DNA from: an uncultured Elusimicrobiales bacterium | GTDB lineage: Bacteria; Elusimicrobiota; Elusimicrobia; Elusimicrobiales; Elusimicrobiaceae | DNA: 7,305 bases | Direction: 5' to 3' | Assembly (NCBI GenBank): GCA_944322775.1 | Contig: CALUQA010000001.1 | Location: 1-7,305, forward strand | Shown: positions 1 through 5,981 of the stretch, piece by piece | Layout of the letters: each line of letters opens with the position of its first letter | Position numbering within the stretch: position 1 is the stretch's first letter | The notes under the pieces: model-generated | What the model was told of the DNA's origin: nothing | Databases searched by the model: none | What the model saw: only the letters and a program-made list of their open reading frames with translations | Position numbers and translations under genes: made by a program

Positions 1-387
1 CAAACCCTCCACCTTGCCGGCACGGCCGAATTTATGCAACGCATTCAGCGCGCACAAAACGGTGCGCCCCGAATAAAGCACGTCGTCGGCCAGAATGGCC
101 ACTTTGCCGTCAATATCCGCGCCCAAAGAAGTGCTTTTTAAAAGCGGGTCTTGCGCTACCAGGGTCAAATCGTCCCGATAAAAAGAAATGTCCAGTTCTC
201 CCAGCGCCACCGGGGCCCCGGTCAGTTTTTCAATGCGCTGCTGCAAGCGTTTGGCAATATGCGCCCCGCGCGTTTTTATGCCCACCAGGCAGTAGGCTTT
301 ATTGTCCGGATATTTTTGCACAATTTGCCGGGCCAATTGGTCCAGCAAATCCGATACGTCTTGCTGCGTGGCAATGCACTTTTCCAT
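1..387 (-). CDS. pyrR: PyrR, pyrimidine operon regulator / uracil phosphoribosyltransferase (C-terminus cut by window edge)
   Basis: The first 129 residues of a PyrR-type phosphoribosyltransferase are present; the family is usually about 175-180 residues, so roughly 50 C-terminal residues lie left of the window. Visible family motifs are LVGIKTRGAHIAKRL (residues 34-48), GELDISFYRDDL (63-74) and the PRPP-binding loop ILADDVLYSGRTV (98-110) with its paired Asp 101-102. PyrR proteins typically bind the pyr mRNA leader with UMP/UTP to control attenuation, and many also convert uracil plus PRPP to UMP. Whether this one regulates cannot be seen, because no pyr gene is in the window. The ATG at 387 is supported by AGGAG (400 to 396) with eight bases of spacing. 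It starts 18 bp after the smpB stop on the same strand, so the two are probably co-transcribed. Identification is firm; the regulatory role is inferred from the family. Confidence 0.93.
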   Translation of the reverse strand, partial: MEKCIATQQDVSDLLDQLARQIVQKYPDNKAYCLVGIKTRGAHIAKRLQQRIEKLTGAPVALGELDISFYRDDLTLVAQDPLLKSTSLGADIDGKVAILADDVLYSGRTVLCALNALHKFGRAGKVEGL

Positions 388-405
388 GGGGCGTTCTCCT
401 TTTGT

Positions 406-876
406 TTAAAAGCGAATGGAATTTTTAAACCCTTTTTCCTTTTCTCGGTTTAAATCTTTTTTCTTTAAACTTTCGCGCTTGTCGTAAAGATGTTTGCCTT
501 TGGCCAAGGCCACTTTTACTTTGGCCCAGCCCCGCTTAAAATAAATTTCAAGCGGCACCAGGGTTTGTCCCTTTATTTCGGCCGCGGCCTGCAATTTGCG
601 TATTTCCCGCCGGTTTAAAAGCAAGCGGCGCGGGCGCGTGGGGTCCGGCTCGGAAAGAGAATTAAATTTATACGGCTTGACGTACATGTTTAAAATTTCG
701 GCCTGGCCGTTTTCCGCCCGCACAAAAGCCCCCTCCAGGCTGACTTCTTTTTGCCGCACGGATTTTACTTCCGGCCCCAACAAGGCAAGGCCGGCTTCAA
801 ACGTTTCCAAAATAAAATAATCGTGATAGGCTTTGCGGTTGCTGCACACGACCAAAATGCCTTCTTTCTTCGTCAT
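406..876 (-). CDS. smpB: SmpB, tmRNA-binding protein of trans-translation
   Basis: SmpB binds tmRNA (ssrA) and delivers it to ribosomes stalled on broken mRNAs, tagging the nascent peptide for degradation. At 156 residues it has the normal family length. Recognisable blocks are NRKAYHDYFILETFEAGLALLGPEVKS (residues 13-39), the DPTRPRRLLLNRREIRKL segment (78-95), and the basic GKHLYDKRESLKKKDLNRE block (127-145) that leads into the C-terminal tail, which acts in the decoding centre in characterised homologues. The usual Thr in the GTEVKS segment is Pro here (residue 35). No Shine-Dalgarno sequence precedes the ATG; an extended -10 element lies six bases upstream, suggesting a leaderless or nearly leaderless transcript. 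pyrR follows after 18 bp. The tmRNA gene itself is not in this window. Confidence 0.96.
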   Translation of the reverse strand: MTKKEGILVVCSNRKAYHDYFILETFEAGLALLGPEVKSVRQKEVSLEGAFVRAENGQAEILNMYVKPYKFNSLSEPDPTRPRRLLLNRREIRKLQAAAEIKGQTLVPLEIYFKRGWAKVKVALAKGKHLYDKRESLKKKDLNREKEKGFKNSIRF

Positions 877-882
877 GGTTAT

Positions 883-891
883 ATAATAGCA
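883..891 (-). promoter_or_regulatory. Extended -10 promoter element of smpB-pyrR
   Basis: Read on the minus strand, the sequence is TGC-TATTAT, an extended -10 element, followed by six bases (ATAACC) and then the smpB ATG. No good -35 hexamer is seen 16-18 bp upstream, as is typical of extended -10 promoters. With the usual 6-8 base distance, transcription would start at or beside the start codon. This is inference from consensus only. Confidence 0.5.
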
Positions 892-962
892 AATTTATCT
901 GCCGCGCCCGAAAAACCGCCCGCCGCACGGGTCTGCCCATAGTGCCGGCAAGAAAAGCCCAT

Positions 963-993
963 AAAAAACCCCGCCGTAAAGCGGGGATTTTTT
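963..993 (-). terminator. Rho-independent terminator of era
   Basis: A six-base-pair stem of CCCCGC (969-974) and GCGGGG (981-986) with a six-base loop is followed on the minus strand by six T residues (968 to 963). It begins immediately after the era stop codon and separates era from smpB. The plus-strand side also ends in a T-rich run, so it could work both ways, but no plus-strand gene lies upstream. Confidence 0.85.
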
Positions 994-1906
994 ATTTTTC
1001 CAAATAGCCGAACTTTTCCAAAAATTTGGGGTCGTTGCGCCAGTTGGGGCTGACCACCACCTGCAATTCCAAGCGGTAGGGACGGCCCAAAAACTCGGCA
1101 ATGCGTTTTTGCGCAGCTTGGCGCAGCTTGGCAATGGCGCTGCCGCCTTTGCCGATGATAATGGGCTTTTGGCTTTCCCGCTCCACGTGAATAATGGCGC
1201 GGATATAGTTTTTGTTGCCCAGATCTTCGGTAAATTTTTCTATTTCCACTTGCGTGCTGTAAGGAATTTCTTTTTGATAGAGCTTAAAAATTTGCTCGCG
1301 TATAAACTCCGCCGCGTAAAAGCGCTCCCAGCGGTCGGTCCATTGGCCGGGCGGAAAGTAGGCCGGGCTTTGCGGCATGACTGCGGCCACGGCTTGTTTT
1401 AGTTCTTCCACCCCTTCGGCGCGCGGGGCACATACTTTAAACACTTTGCTGATATTGGGCAGTTTTTGGCGGACTTCTTTTTCCAATTCTTCCACGGAAG
1501 ATTTATCTTTTACCAAATCGGTTTTGCTAAACACCAAATATACCGGGCAAAAGACATGCGCAATTTTTTCAAACAAATCCTGATGGGCCGGCAAATCCGG
1601 CGCGGAAGCGTCTATAAGCAAAAGCACCAAGTCGGCGTCTTCCCCCACGGCACGGTCCACACAAGCGGCCATGGTTTGCTGCAATTTATAATGCGGGTGC
1701 AAAAAGCCCGGCGTGTCCACAAACACCACCTGATAGTGGGGGCCTTCAATAATGGCCAAAATGTTTTGGCGCGTGGTTTGCGGTTTGTCCGTCACCGGGG
1801 AAAGCAGCCCCCCCGCCAACGCATTAAGCAGCGTGGATTTACCCGCATTGGGCAAACCGGCCAAAACGGCAAAACCGCTGTGAAAATTTTGTTCTTGCGC
1901 AGTCAT
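992..1906 (-). CDS. era: GTPase Era, 30S ribosome assembly factor
   Basis: Era is an essential GTPase that binds the 3' end of 16S rRNA and helps assemble the small ribosomal subunit. From the ATG at 1906 it is 304 residues, the usual length. The G domain shows G1 GLPNAGKS (17-24), G2 TT at 44-45, and G3 DTPG (64-67). G4 is SKTD (127-130) in place of the common NKxD, and the G5 region reads CAP (159-161) where SA is usual. The C-terminal KH domain contains the IPYSTQVEIEKF segment (214-225), the GKGG loop (252-255) and a terminal SPNWRNDP block. A start 21 codons upstream (1969) is open but falls in the loop of the preceding terminator hairpin and adds non-family sequence, so 1906 is preferred. 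No Shine-Dalgarno sequence is present; a -10-like hexamer lies six bases upstream. Confidence 0.96.
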   Translation of the reverse strand: MTAQEQNFHSGFAVLAGLPNAGKSTLLNALAGGLLSPVTDKPQTTRQNILAIIEGPHYQVVFVDTPGFLHPHYKLQQTMAACVDRAVGEDADLVLLLIDASAPDLPAHQDLFEKIAHVFCPVYLVFSKTDLVKDKSSVEELEKEVRQKLPNISKVFKVCAPRAEGVEELKQAVAAVMPQSPAYFPPGQWTDRWERFYAAEFIREQIFKLYQKEIPYSTQVEIEKFTEDLGNKNYIRAIIHVERESQKPIIIGKGGSAIAKLRQAAQKRIAEFLGRPYRLELQVVVSPNWRNDPKFLEKFGYLEK

Positions 1907-1912
1907 ATTTAT

Positions 1913-1918
1913 ATTGTA
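1913..1918 (-). promoter_or_regulatory. Putative -10 element of era
   Basis: TACAAT on the minus strand is followed by six bases (ATAAAT) and the era ATG. A TTGGCA sits upstream but at only 13 bp, too close for a normal -35 element. Spacing to the ATG matches that of smpB and the dipeptidase gene, suggesting a leaderless start. The upstream gene ends in a strong terminator at 1953-1989, so era needs its own promoter. Confidence 0.45.
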
Positions 1919-1952
1919 CCTGATTTTGTCTTGCCAACGGTTACTTTTCCAC

Positions 1953-1989
1953 AAAAAACCCGCCCACATGCGGGGCGGGTTTTAAAAAA
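1953..1989 (-). terminator. Rho-independent terminator of the ankyrin-repeat gene
   Basis: The core stem is CCCGCCC (1959-1965) paired with GGGCGGG (1973-1979) around a seven-base loop. It extends by four A-T pairs on each side and is followed on the minus strand by T residues to 1953. It lies seven bases beyond the ankyrin gene stop codon. An A-rich run on the far side makes it potentially bidirectional. Confidence 0.92.
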
Positions 1990-1996
1990 CGAATAC

Positions 1997-3259
1997 TTAT
2001 CTGTAGCGGCTGTCCCACAACTGTTGTTGCGCTTCTTCCGCCGCTCTTTGAGCCAAAATCCCGCCGGCAGTTTCGCCTTTTTTGTTTTCAATGCTGGGAT
2101 TGGCCCCTTTCTTAAGCAAATACTCCGTCATGGCCTGCCGTTCGTATTTGACGGCATAGAAGAAAGGCGTATTGCCATAGCTGTCCACCGCGTTTATATC
2201 GGCGCCGGCTTCCACCAGGCGTTTGACCATGGACAGTTTGCCGTCGCTCTGCAACACCGTCCAATGCAGCGGGGTATAGCCCTGATAAGAGGCTTTGTTT
2301 ACGTCCGCGCCGTTTTCAAGCAAGAAATCCACGGCTTCTTTTTTGTTAAAGCGGGCCGCGTCAATCAGCGGGGTGCGCCCATCGGAAGAAAGACCTTCGT
2401 TCACGTCCGCACCGGCAGCCACCAAAGCGCTGGCCGTTTTTACGTCATTTTTTCTTACCGCGCGATGAAGCGGAAAATTCTGCTGCCATTTGGCCGAGGC
2501 TTTAAGCAACATATCTTTGGCATTGCTGGAAGAAGCCATCGCCGCAGGAACCGTTCCTTTGTCGTCTTTTGCGGTGGGATTGGCGCCTTTTTCCAAAAGG
2601 AACTGAATGCCGGCCAAATCGTTACGTTCAGCCAACACATGCAAAGCCGTATTGCCGGTGTTATCGGTAATATTTGCGCCAAACCACTGCACATAATATT
2701 CAGCTAACGGCCAATTGCCGGAAGACACAGCTTCCGCCAAGGCACGCATGCTGGGCTGGGAAAATTTTTCATTACGGCTGCGGAAAAATTTGGCCAATTC
2801 CACGTCGCTGTCAAAGTAAGCAGCTCCTTTGTGGGCGTAGCCGTCTTTGCACAAATTTTTCTGAGCCAAAGCCACCAAGTAGTCCCCCGCCAACCCTTTG
2901 CAGGACATGTTGGCAAAAGTAATGCCTTTGCGAACCAAAAATTTAACCGTGCCGGCGTCCCCGGTGCGCAAGGCCAGCGTAAAAACCGTGTTGCCGTCTT
3001 TATCTTGTCCGTTTACGTTAGCCCCGGCTTCCACCAAGCGGCGGACATGTTTTTCCAAATTACGCGTTTTTTTGGCCGCAGGCGATTTAAGCAAACGAAG
3101 CAGCTCTTGGGTGGCCGCATTATGCATGCCTACCGTCATTTGCTGTTTAATTTGGCGGTCCAACTCTTTCATGGCGTTTTTAGAAGTTTGGCCATCTTGC
3201 TGGGCAAAAACACACACCGGCAAGGCCAACGCCAACAAACAAATGATGCTCTTTTTCAT
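1997..3259 (-). CDS. Secreted ankyrin-repeat protein
   Basis: A 420-residue exported protein made almost wholly of ankyrin repeats, a fold that binds other proteins. An N-terminal signal peptide (MKK, hydrophobic core 5-17, probable cleavage after VFA at residue 19) is followed by a helical, charged region (about 25-75). Ankyrin units are visible at about 71-84 (partial), 88-118, 201-230, 234-255 (degenerate), 261-290, 294-323, 327-359 and 361-391, with recurring G-TPLH / GADVN signatures such as DGRTPLIDAA and GYTPLHWTV. Residues 119-200 keep little repeat consensus. The tail (392-420) is Ala/Glu/Gln-rich. AAGGAG (3270 to 3265) five bases before ATG supports the start. The gene is monocistronic, with its own promoter and terminator. 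The partner and function are unknown. A periplasmic location is inferred; it could also be released or surface-linked. Confidence 0.92.
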   Translation of the reverse strand: MKKSIICLLALALPVCVFAQQDGQTSKNAMKELDRQIKQQMTVGMHNAATQELLRLLKSPAAKKTRNLEKHVRRLVEAGANVNGQDKDGNTVFTLALRTGDAGTVKFLVRKGITFANMSCKGLAGDYLVALAQKNLCKDGYAHKGAAYFDSDVELAKFFRSRNEKFSQPSMRALAEAVSSGNWPLAEYYVQWFGANITDNTGNTALHVLAERNDLAGIQFLLEKGANPTAKDDKGTVPAAMASSSNAKDMLLKASAKWQQNFPLHRAVRKNDVKTASALVAAGADVNEGLSSDGRTPLIDAARFNKKEAVDFLLENGADVNKASYQGYTPLHWTVLQSDGKLSMVKRLVEAGADINAVDSYGNTPFFYAVKYERQAMTEYLLKKGANPSIENKKGETAGGILAQRAAEEAQQQLWDSRYR

Positions 3260-3300
3260 AGGTTCTCCTTGTGTAGAAAATGCTTACCCTGTTACTTTAT

Positions 3301-3328
3301 AGTATAAAGAAAACCCCAAAAGACACAA
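3301..3328 (-). promoter_or_regulatory. Promoter of the ankyrin-repeat gene
   Basis: On the minus strand, -35 TTGTGT (3328 to 3323) and -10 TATACT (3306 to 3301) are separated by 16 bp. Transcription would begin near 3294, giving a leader of about 35 bases that contains the AAGGAG ribosome binding site. The -35 element overlaps one of the two palindromic repeats described separately. Confidence 0.6.
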
Positions 3329-3366
3329 GGGTATTTAGACCCACAAACAAGGGTTAAAAAGACCCA
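3325..3366 (-). repeat. Two tandem palindromic repeats at the ankyrin promoter (possible operators)
   Basis: Two near-identical copies occur at 3325-3343 and 3347-3366. On the minus strand both read TGGGTCT, an A/T-rich centre, then ACCCTTGT. Each copy is itself an inverted repeat (GGGT-N6-ACCC and GGGT-N7-ACCC), and copy starts are 22 bp apart, about two helical turns. The proximal copy overlaps the -35 hexamer. Neither is followed by a T-run, so they do not look like terminators for the upstream gene, which has no other terminator visible. A dimeric regulator binding site is the likeliest reading; this is inference. Confidence 0.5.
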
Positions 3367-3368
3367 GA

Positions 3369-5030
3369 TTAAAGAGGGACAGCCACCCCGGAACGAAGTA
3401 AATCCTCCAGCGCTTGTATCACAAACAGCTGGTAATTTTCTTCCGCCACGGCGGTGCGCTGGGCCGCCACATAGGCTTCCCGTCCCTTTAATTTCGCCGT
3501 AGAGCGGAATACCTTTTCCGCTCCTTGGATAGGAACCGGATAATTTAAAATAACGGTTTCCTGCCCTTTGGCTACGCCTTCTTTAAGGCGAAGGGTAGTT
3601 TTGGTATTTAAATGCAGATGGAATTTATTGGACACTTCATGCTTGCCCACGCGCAACCATATTTGTTCGTCGGGGGCATACAACATCAGCGTTTCCCCGT
3701 GGTCCAACACAAAACGGCACGGCTCCTGTTTGGAACAGTTAAGCAGCTGTCTATATAAACGAGAGATATCTTTAGTGCGCGCTTTAGGAAGGACCATAAT
3801 GGACGCCGTCCCCTTGGTATCCAAACGGAACGGAAAACTGGCCCCATTCACCCGCTGAGACATTTGCGAAAGATAGCCTTTCATCAGCAAGTTCCCGGGC
3901 TGGATATGTTCTTCCAACACCAACGTCATCAATTTCGGGTTAAACGTTTTAGCGGTAACCGTCTGTTCATTGCCTAAATAACGCAAACGGATATTGGGTT
4001 TAGCCATACGTCCGCCCGTGGCCCGATAATAACTTTTAATAATTTCCGGCTTGCTGGCCAACAAATTTTCTATGCGGGTAAACACGGCTTGTTTCAACGC
4101 GCCGCCGTCACTTAACGTTTCGGCACGGGCCAACAAGGTGCGCACACTGCGCAGGCGGGTTAACTCCAAGCCGTAAGCATCGCGCAAATAATGCAGCAGC
4201 GTTTCGCTGTTTTGATTAAGCAGGGCAGCCGTTTCGTTACGGGCCGCTGCTGCTGCAGCTGACGCCTGCGGAGAAGCCGTGGCTGCCGGGGCTTGTCCCT
4301 GCGGACGCGCGGCAGCGGCTTTTTTATGTTTTTTGGCCAGGTTTTTAGTGCCTTTTTTTACTTGGGAAGGCGTTATCTCGGGCTTGACCCCTAAAGATCT
4401 TTCTACCTGTTGATATAATTTGGCACCGCCCACTTGTTCCAACTCTTCTTTAAGCGGGGCGGTCATCTGGCTGCCTTTTCTTACAATAACTTTATTTTCA
4501 AATTTACCAGAAGACGACTGTACGGCCCGCAGGACATCATCTGTTACATTGCCTGTGTTTTTGGCAGCGGAAACAGAAGACAATGCCTGTTCCATTTTTC
4601 TGGTGGCTTGGCCGGAACGATATAAATTTTGCGATTGTGTTGTTAAGGCCCCTTGACGGAGTTTGCCGGCGCCTCTAATTACCTGGTTTACACGCAGGGC
4701 CCGCACGCCAAAAGAAATCAGTTCTATTCCTGTATACCACAGCAACGTTTCCCCTAAAAACGCCATAAACTGGTTGACTTGCTTGCGGCTTACCAGACGG
4801 GGGTCTTCCCCATAGGGCACCACCACCAAACAGCTTGTATCGCCGGGGGCGGTAATATAAGAAGGAGACGTCCCTTTGCCATAGGCATAGGCCAGCTCGG
4901 TTTTTAACCGTTTGTCCAATGTCGGGTCTTTGGTCAAGCCTTGGCAATAATATTTTTTTACGTTATCGTGAATGGTTTTTTCGTAAAGAGGAGGTAAAGA
5001 ATAATAAGACAGGGCAATGGCTGCACGCAC
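3369..5030 (-). CDS. Large secreted protein of unknown family, C-terminal part (downstream of a frame change)
   Basis: An open frame of 553 codons from a GTG at 5030, not recognised as any family. It almost certainly continues the gene starting at 5851. It has no signal peptide, no ribosome binding site before the GTG and no earlier start in frame, and its open frame extends upstream into the other by about 115 bases. Joining them at the -1 frame change gives one protein of about 827 residues. Visible parts, numbered from the GTG: an N-terminal helical region with Cys 29 and 67; a hydrophobic stretch at about 88-112 that could be a membrane or buried helix; a Lys/Ala/Pro/Gln-rich linker at about 224-264 with an Ala run; then a mixed C-terminal region (about 265-553) with beta-like segments and two cysteines in LNCSKQEPC. 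Separate expression from an internal start is possible but less likely. Confidence 0.7.
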   Translation of the reverse strand: MRAAIALSYYSLPPLYEKTIHDNVKKYYCQGLTKDPTLDKRLKTELAYAYGKGTSPSYITAPGDTSCLVVVPYGEDPRLVSRKQVNQFMAFLGETLLWYTGIELISFGVRALRVNQVIRGAGKLRQGALTTQSQNLYRSGQATRKMEQALSSVSAAKNTGNVTDDVLRAVQSSSGKFENKVIVRKGSQMTAPLKEELEQVGGAKLYQQVERSLGVKPEITPSQVKKGTKNLAKKHKKAAAARPQGQAPAATASPQASAAAAAARNETAALLNQNSETLLHYLRDAYGLELTRLRSVRTLLARAETLSDGGALKQAVFTRIENLLASKPEIIKSYYRATGGRMAKPNIRLRYLGNEQTVTAKTFNPKLMTLVLEEHIQPGNLLMKGYLSQMSQRVNGASFPFRLDTKGTASIMVLPKARTKDISRLYRQLLNCSKQEPCRFVLDHGETLMLYAPDEQIWLRVGKHEVSNKFHLHLNTKTTLRLKEGVAKGQETVILNYPVPIQGAEKVFRSTAKLKGREAYVAAQRTAVAEENYQLFVIQALEDLLRSGVAVPL

Positions 5031-5851
5031 GGCAGAGGTTTTAGTATAGCCCTTGAGGCATAATCCAACAAATCGTTTTTGGCTTGTTCCCCGGCGGAAG
5101 CCAACACTTCCATGGCGGCTTCTTCCAGCACGTACCGTTTGGTGTCATACACATTACGTGCATAATTGCCAAACGATTTTTGCTGGCTTTGCGTAATAAT
5201 CCCTTTTACCGCCGTGGCAAGCACCCCATACCCGCGCCATACATATAATGCCGACAGGAACGGGCGCACCATAAAGGCCTTGGCTTGCACGCCGCCCAAA
5301 TCCTGCGGCAAGACCATTTCTATGGTTTTGGTTGCCCCCAAAGCGGCAGAAGAAATTTTCTTTTGTTCGGCAGCCGAAAACCCAAAGGGCCCCTGTTTTT
5401 GCACGGCGGCCCCAGCAAACGTCAACAGGGCGGCGGCCAAGGCAGGGCGAGTGCATTCGTTATTGCGGCACTGTGGGGCAGACGCAATAACCTCTTTGGC
5501 AGCATAAATTAAAGATAATACATCGGGGGCCGTCATCATGCCGGCCTGCAGGTTTTGGGCTAAAGAGTCAAACCAATCATCTTTTTGTGGGCAGCGGGCC
5601 ATACGCTGGATAAGAAAAGCATTTTGGGTATCCAGCAATTCTTTATAAAAAGAAGCATCTTTTCGTTGCAGGGCTCCGTCAAGGCGAAGGGACAACAAAT
5701 GAGCCCTAAAATCATCACAGGGATGAATCATCCAATCTAACTTTTCGGCTTCCGTTTGATGAGAAGAAGGCACGGCAGCCAGGCTTTGGGAAAGCAAAGC
5801 GGGCGGGCACAACAAACAAGCTACCAACAAAGAGGCAATGATTTTTTTCAT
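4958..5851 (-). CDS. Large secreted protein of unknown family, N-terminal part (frame lost near 5040)
   Basis: A 297-codon frame from ATG at 5851 with a clear signal peptide: MKK, hydrophobic core 4-20 and likely cleavage after SLA at residue 25. An LVAC motif at 9-12 resembles a lipobox but seems too near the N-terminus. The mature part is mostly helical, with cysteines at 45, 87, 128 and 133, consistent with an exported, disulfide-bonded protein. I do not recognise a family. Native-looking sequence runs to about residue 271 (YASRAILK). After that the frame gives an unlikely tail (PLPCVQPLPCLIILYLL...) and stops at 4958, while the -1 frame continues as a helix-like TSAVRAAIALSYYS. The start has a short-spaced GAGGG (5859 to 5855). 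A stronger AAGGAG further up (5878 to 5873) has no usable start codon near it in this frame. Confidence 0.75.
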   Translation of the reverse strand: MKKIIASLLVACLLCPPALLSQSLAAVPSSHQTEAEKLDWMIHPCDDFRAHLLSLRLDGALQRKDASFYKELLDTQNAFLIQRMARCPQKDDWFDSLAQNLQAGMMTAPDVLSLIYAAKEVIASAPQCRNNECTRPALAAALLTFAGAAVQKQGPFGFSAAEQKKISSAALGATKTIEMVLPQDLGGVQAKAFMVRPFLSALYVWRGYGVLATAVKGIITQSQQKSFGNYARNVYDTKRYVLEEAAMEVLASAGEQAKNDLLDYASRAILKPLPCVQPLPCLIILYLLFTKKPFTIT

Positions 5852-5882
5852 AAGCCCTCACTAAGATAGATGCTCCTTTTTT

Positions 5883-5888
5883 AGTATA
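5883..5888 (-). promoter_or_regulatory. Putative -10 element of the large secreted protein gene
   Basis: TATACT on the minus strand lies 31 bases before the ATG at 5851. Only a weak -35 match (ACGACA, 18 bp upstream) is seen. The site faces away from the dipeptidase promoter in the same 130-bp divergent region, so the two genes could share regulation. Confidence 0.45.
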
Positions 5889-5912
5889 GCTTTCATATTG
5901 TGGCTTTGTCGT

Positions 5913-5960
5913 GGGCCAAAAGGCCTAATTTAAGGCATAAAATAGGCCTATTTGGGCCTA
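5913..5960. repeat. GGCCTA-type repeat array in the divergent intergenic region
   Basis: Five related elements occur at 5914 (GGCCAA), 5922 (GGCCTA), 5934 (GGCATA), 5945 (GGCCTA) and 5955 (GGCCTA). Start-to-start distances are 8, 12, 11 and 10 bp. The 5944 copy lies in the perfect palindrome TAGGCCTA (5943-5950), and the last two copies form an inverted pair. The array occupies the position where a -35 element or activator site for the dipeptidase promoter would be. A regulator binding site is inferred. Confidence 0.45.
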
Positions 5961-5969
5961 ATAAATTTA

Positions 5970-5975
5970 TATACT
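5970..5975 (+). promoter_or_regulatory. Putative -10 element of the dipeptidase gene
   Basis: TATACT is followed by six bases (GTGAAT) and the ATG at 5982. There is no Shine-Dalgarno sequence in between and no consensus -35 at 16-18 bp. This suggests a leaderless mRNA with transcription depending on a factor bound to the GGCCTA array; both points are inference. Confidence 0.5.
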
Positions 5976-5981
5976 GTGAAT

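Noticed and set aside
1907..1969. An N-terminal extension of Era from an ATG at 1969
   Set aside because: The ATG falls in the loop of the ankyrin gene terminator. The 21 extra residues are not Era-like, and the extension would translate through the likely promoter.
1466..2707. A 413-codon open frame on the plus strand
   Set aside because: It lies antisense to era and the ankyrin gene, both well supported by motifs. Its translation is rich in His, Arg, Phe and Gln with no recognisable domain.
3325..3366. A terminator for the large secreted protein gene
   Set aside because: The stems are only four base pairs and no T-run follows them on the minus strand; regulator sites fit better.
5037..5080. 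Programmed -1 ribosomal frameshifting in the large secreted protein gene
   Set aside because: No X-XXY-YYZ heptamer occurs in the correct phase. C-AAA-AAC near 5070 and A-AAA-CCT near 5040 each satisfy only half of the rule, and no strong downstream hairpin is evident. An indel is simpler.
5166..5512. Plus-strand open frames inside the large secreted protein gene
   Set aside because: They are antisense shadows with biased, motif-free translations and no ribosome binding sites.
5952..5981. A TTG start ten codons upstream for the dipeptidase
   Set aside because: It would place non-signal residues before a clean MKK signal peptide and include the -10 hexamer in the coding region.
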